Assembly: GCA_024639025.1 (NCBI GenBank)
Contig: JAHEJF010000160.1
Location: 1 to 5,607 of the forward strand
Length of the DNA: 5,607 nucleotides
From: Ahrensia sp.
Lineage (GTDB): Bacteria; Pseudomonadota; Alphaproteobacteria; Rhizobiales; Rhizobiaceae
Direction of reading: 5' to 3'
Made by a program: the position numbers and the translations under genes. This document shows positions 4,787 through 5,607 of this stretch, in pieces (the first letter of the stretch is position 1; each line of letters begins with the position of its first letter). Under the pieces are notes generated by a model that saw nothing but the letters and a program-made list of their open reading frames with translations, searched no databases and was not told the DNA's origin.

Positions 4787-5607
4787 CTAAAGCAATGTGC
4801 GTTTGTCTGTTACGGTCAAGCTGCGTACGCCGCCGGTTGCACTGTACTCCTCGAGCAGACAACGCCATTTGCCATTTTCTCGATCGATTTGGAACAGATT
4901 GAAGGCGCCAGCAGGTCGTTTTGCCCCGGGAGACTGGCTAGCCGACGGCACGCCGATCACAGGTATTTTGCCGCCATCCGAACGCGTTATTTCATGCCTT
5001 TGAGGAACGTGGGTGTGCCCGTGCAGGATCAACTCTGCACCATGTTGCTTCACCACCCGCTGAAATGTACGGATGCCGAATAGGCGCTTATGCCGTGCCG
5101 CCGCGTTCTTGACCGGTGGGTGATGGATCAGAATAACCCGAAACAAATCCTGCTTGCGGGTCTGTTCGAGCAGAGTGGCCAGTCGTGCGGCCTGCTTGCT
5201 GTCAAAACGACCGGCAGCGACAAAAGTGGGCGTCGCAACAGCGCTGGATGTGCCGATGATTGCAAGGTCGCCGCGTTTGCGCAAATAAGGGAAATAGGTT
5301 GAATCGCCATACGGATCACCCCGATCATCTGACATGAAGGGCTTCCATGCGCGTACTGCCTTGACCAGCGTTCCCCGAACATAAGCGTCGTGATTGCCCG
5401 GCACCAGGCTCGTGCTGTCGGGCGCCCAATTGCGTTTGAGCCAGTCTGCTGCCAGTGCGACTTCCCCTTCAAGACCAATATTGATTAGGTCGCCGGTGAT
5501 GGCGACATGCTCCGGCTTGACCGATTTTACGCCAGCAACAACGCTTTCCAGCGTATCGATCCCCATGTTGCGAGCCCTGTTGCGCTGCCAGTTGATATAG
5601 CCTGTCA
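4787..5607 (-). CDS. Metallophosphoesterase of the calcineurin-like family (N-terminus off window)
   Basis: The frame is open from the right edge of the window to a TAG at 4789-4787, giving 273 visible codons. The ATG at 5566-5564 is not taken as the start, because the frame continues upstream with TGYINWQRNRARN, which fits the family's usual sequence after the first metal motif. That first motif (D-x-H) must lie outside the window. Counting from Met 5566, the remaining metal-binding motifs of a dinuclear phosphoesterase are present and in order: GDLIN at 25-29, PGNHDAY at 56-62, IHHPP at 147-151 and HGHTHVP at 182-188. Such enzymes hydrolyse phosphomonoesters or phosphodiesters, including cyclic nucleotides or phospholipid-linked substrates; the substrate here is unknown. 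No membrane segment is visible in this part. The gene converges on the 3903-4583 gene. Confidence 0.92.
   Translation of the reverse strand, partial: TGYINWQRNRARNMGIDTLESVVAGVKSVKPEHVAITGDLINIGLEGEVALAADWLKRNWAPDSTSLVPGNHDAYVRGTLVKAVRAWKPFMSDDRGDPYGDSTYFPYLRKRGDLAIIGTSSAVATPTFVAAGRFDSKQAARLATLLEQTRKQDLFRVILIHHPPVKNAAARHKRLFGIRTFQRVVKQHGAELILHGHTHVPQRHEITRSDGGKIPVIGVPSASQSPGAKRPAGAFNLFQIDRENGKWRCLLEEYSATGGVRSLTVTDKRTLL

Noticed and set aside
5128..5478. 116-codon minus-strand ORF overlapping the metallophosphoesterase
   Set aside because: It is out of frame with the phosphoesterase, whose metal-binding motifs are intact throughout this stretch.

Overview
The window looks chromosomal and alphaproteobacterial, most likely from the order Hyphomicrobiales (Rhizobiales), with moderate GC content by eye. 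The reasons are a type-2 leuA, an Lrp/AsnC regulator divergent from a LysE/RhtB exporter, and two conserved-looking membrane-anchored proteins of a kind I associate with this order. I cannot name a genus. There are no RNA genes, insertion sequences, CRISPR arrays or prophage genes that I can see.

Layout. Positions 1-386 (minus strand) hold an Lrp/AsnC-type regulator whose 3' end is off the window. A 72-bp gap (387-458) with a perfect 8-bp inverted repeat separates it from a divergent LysE/RhtB amino-acid exporter (459-1052, plus). Positions 1053-1343 are the 5' leader of leuA. It contains a promoter-like element, a 41-codon ORF with four consecutive Leu codons (CTG CTC CTA CTT), and mutually exclusive stem-loops. 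This has the layout of a leucine leader-peptide attenuator. leuA itself (2-isopropylmalate synthase, 569 aa) occupies 1344-3053.

Downstream on the plus strand are two unnamed genes. The one at 3139-3792 encodes a standalone winged-helix-like domain, of the kind usually fused to the N-terminus of adenylate cyclase/TPR proteins, followed by an acidic linker and a C-terminal membrane helix. The one at 3903-4583 encodes a 226-aa protein of unknown function, also with a single hydrophobic segment at its extreme C-terminus. After a 203-bp convergent gap, the minus strand carries a metallophosphoesterase (4787 to the right edge) whose N-terminus lies outside the window.

How the genes may work together: the left half is an amino-acid balance neighbourhood, with a sensor/regulator, an exporter and the first committed enzyme of leucine synthesis, the last probably controlled by Leu-tRNA supply through its leader. 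The best candidates for undescribed biology are the leuA leader and the tail-anchored winged-helix protein. The other genes look like ordinary core-genome content.
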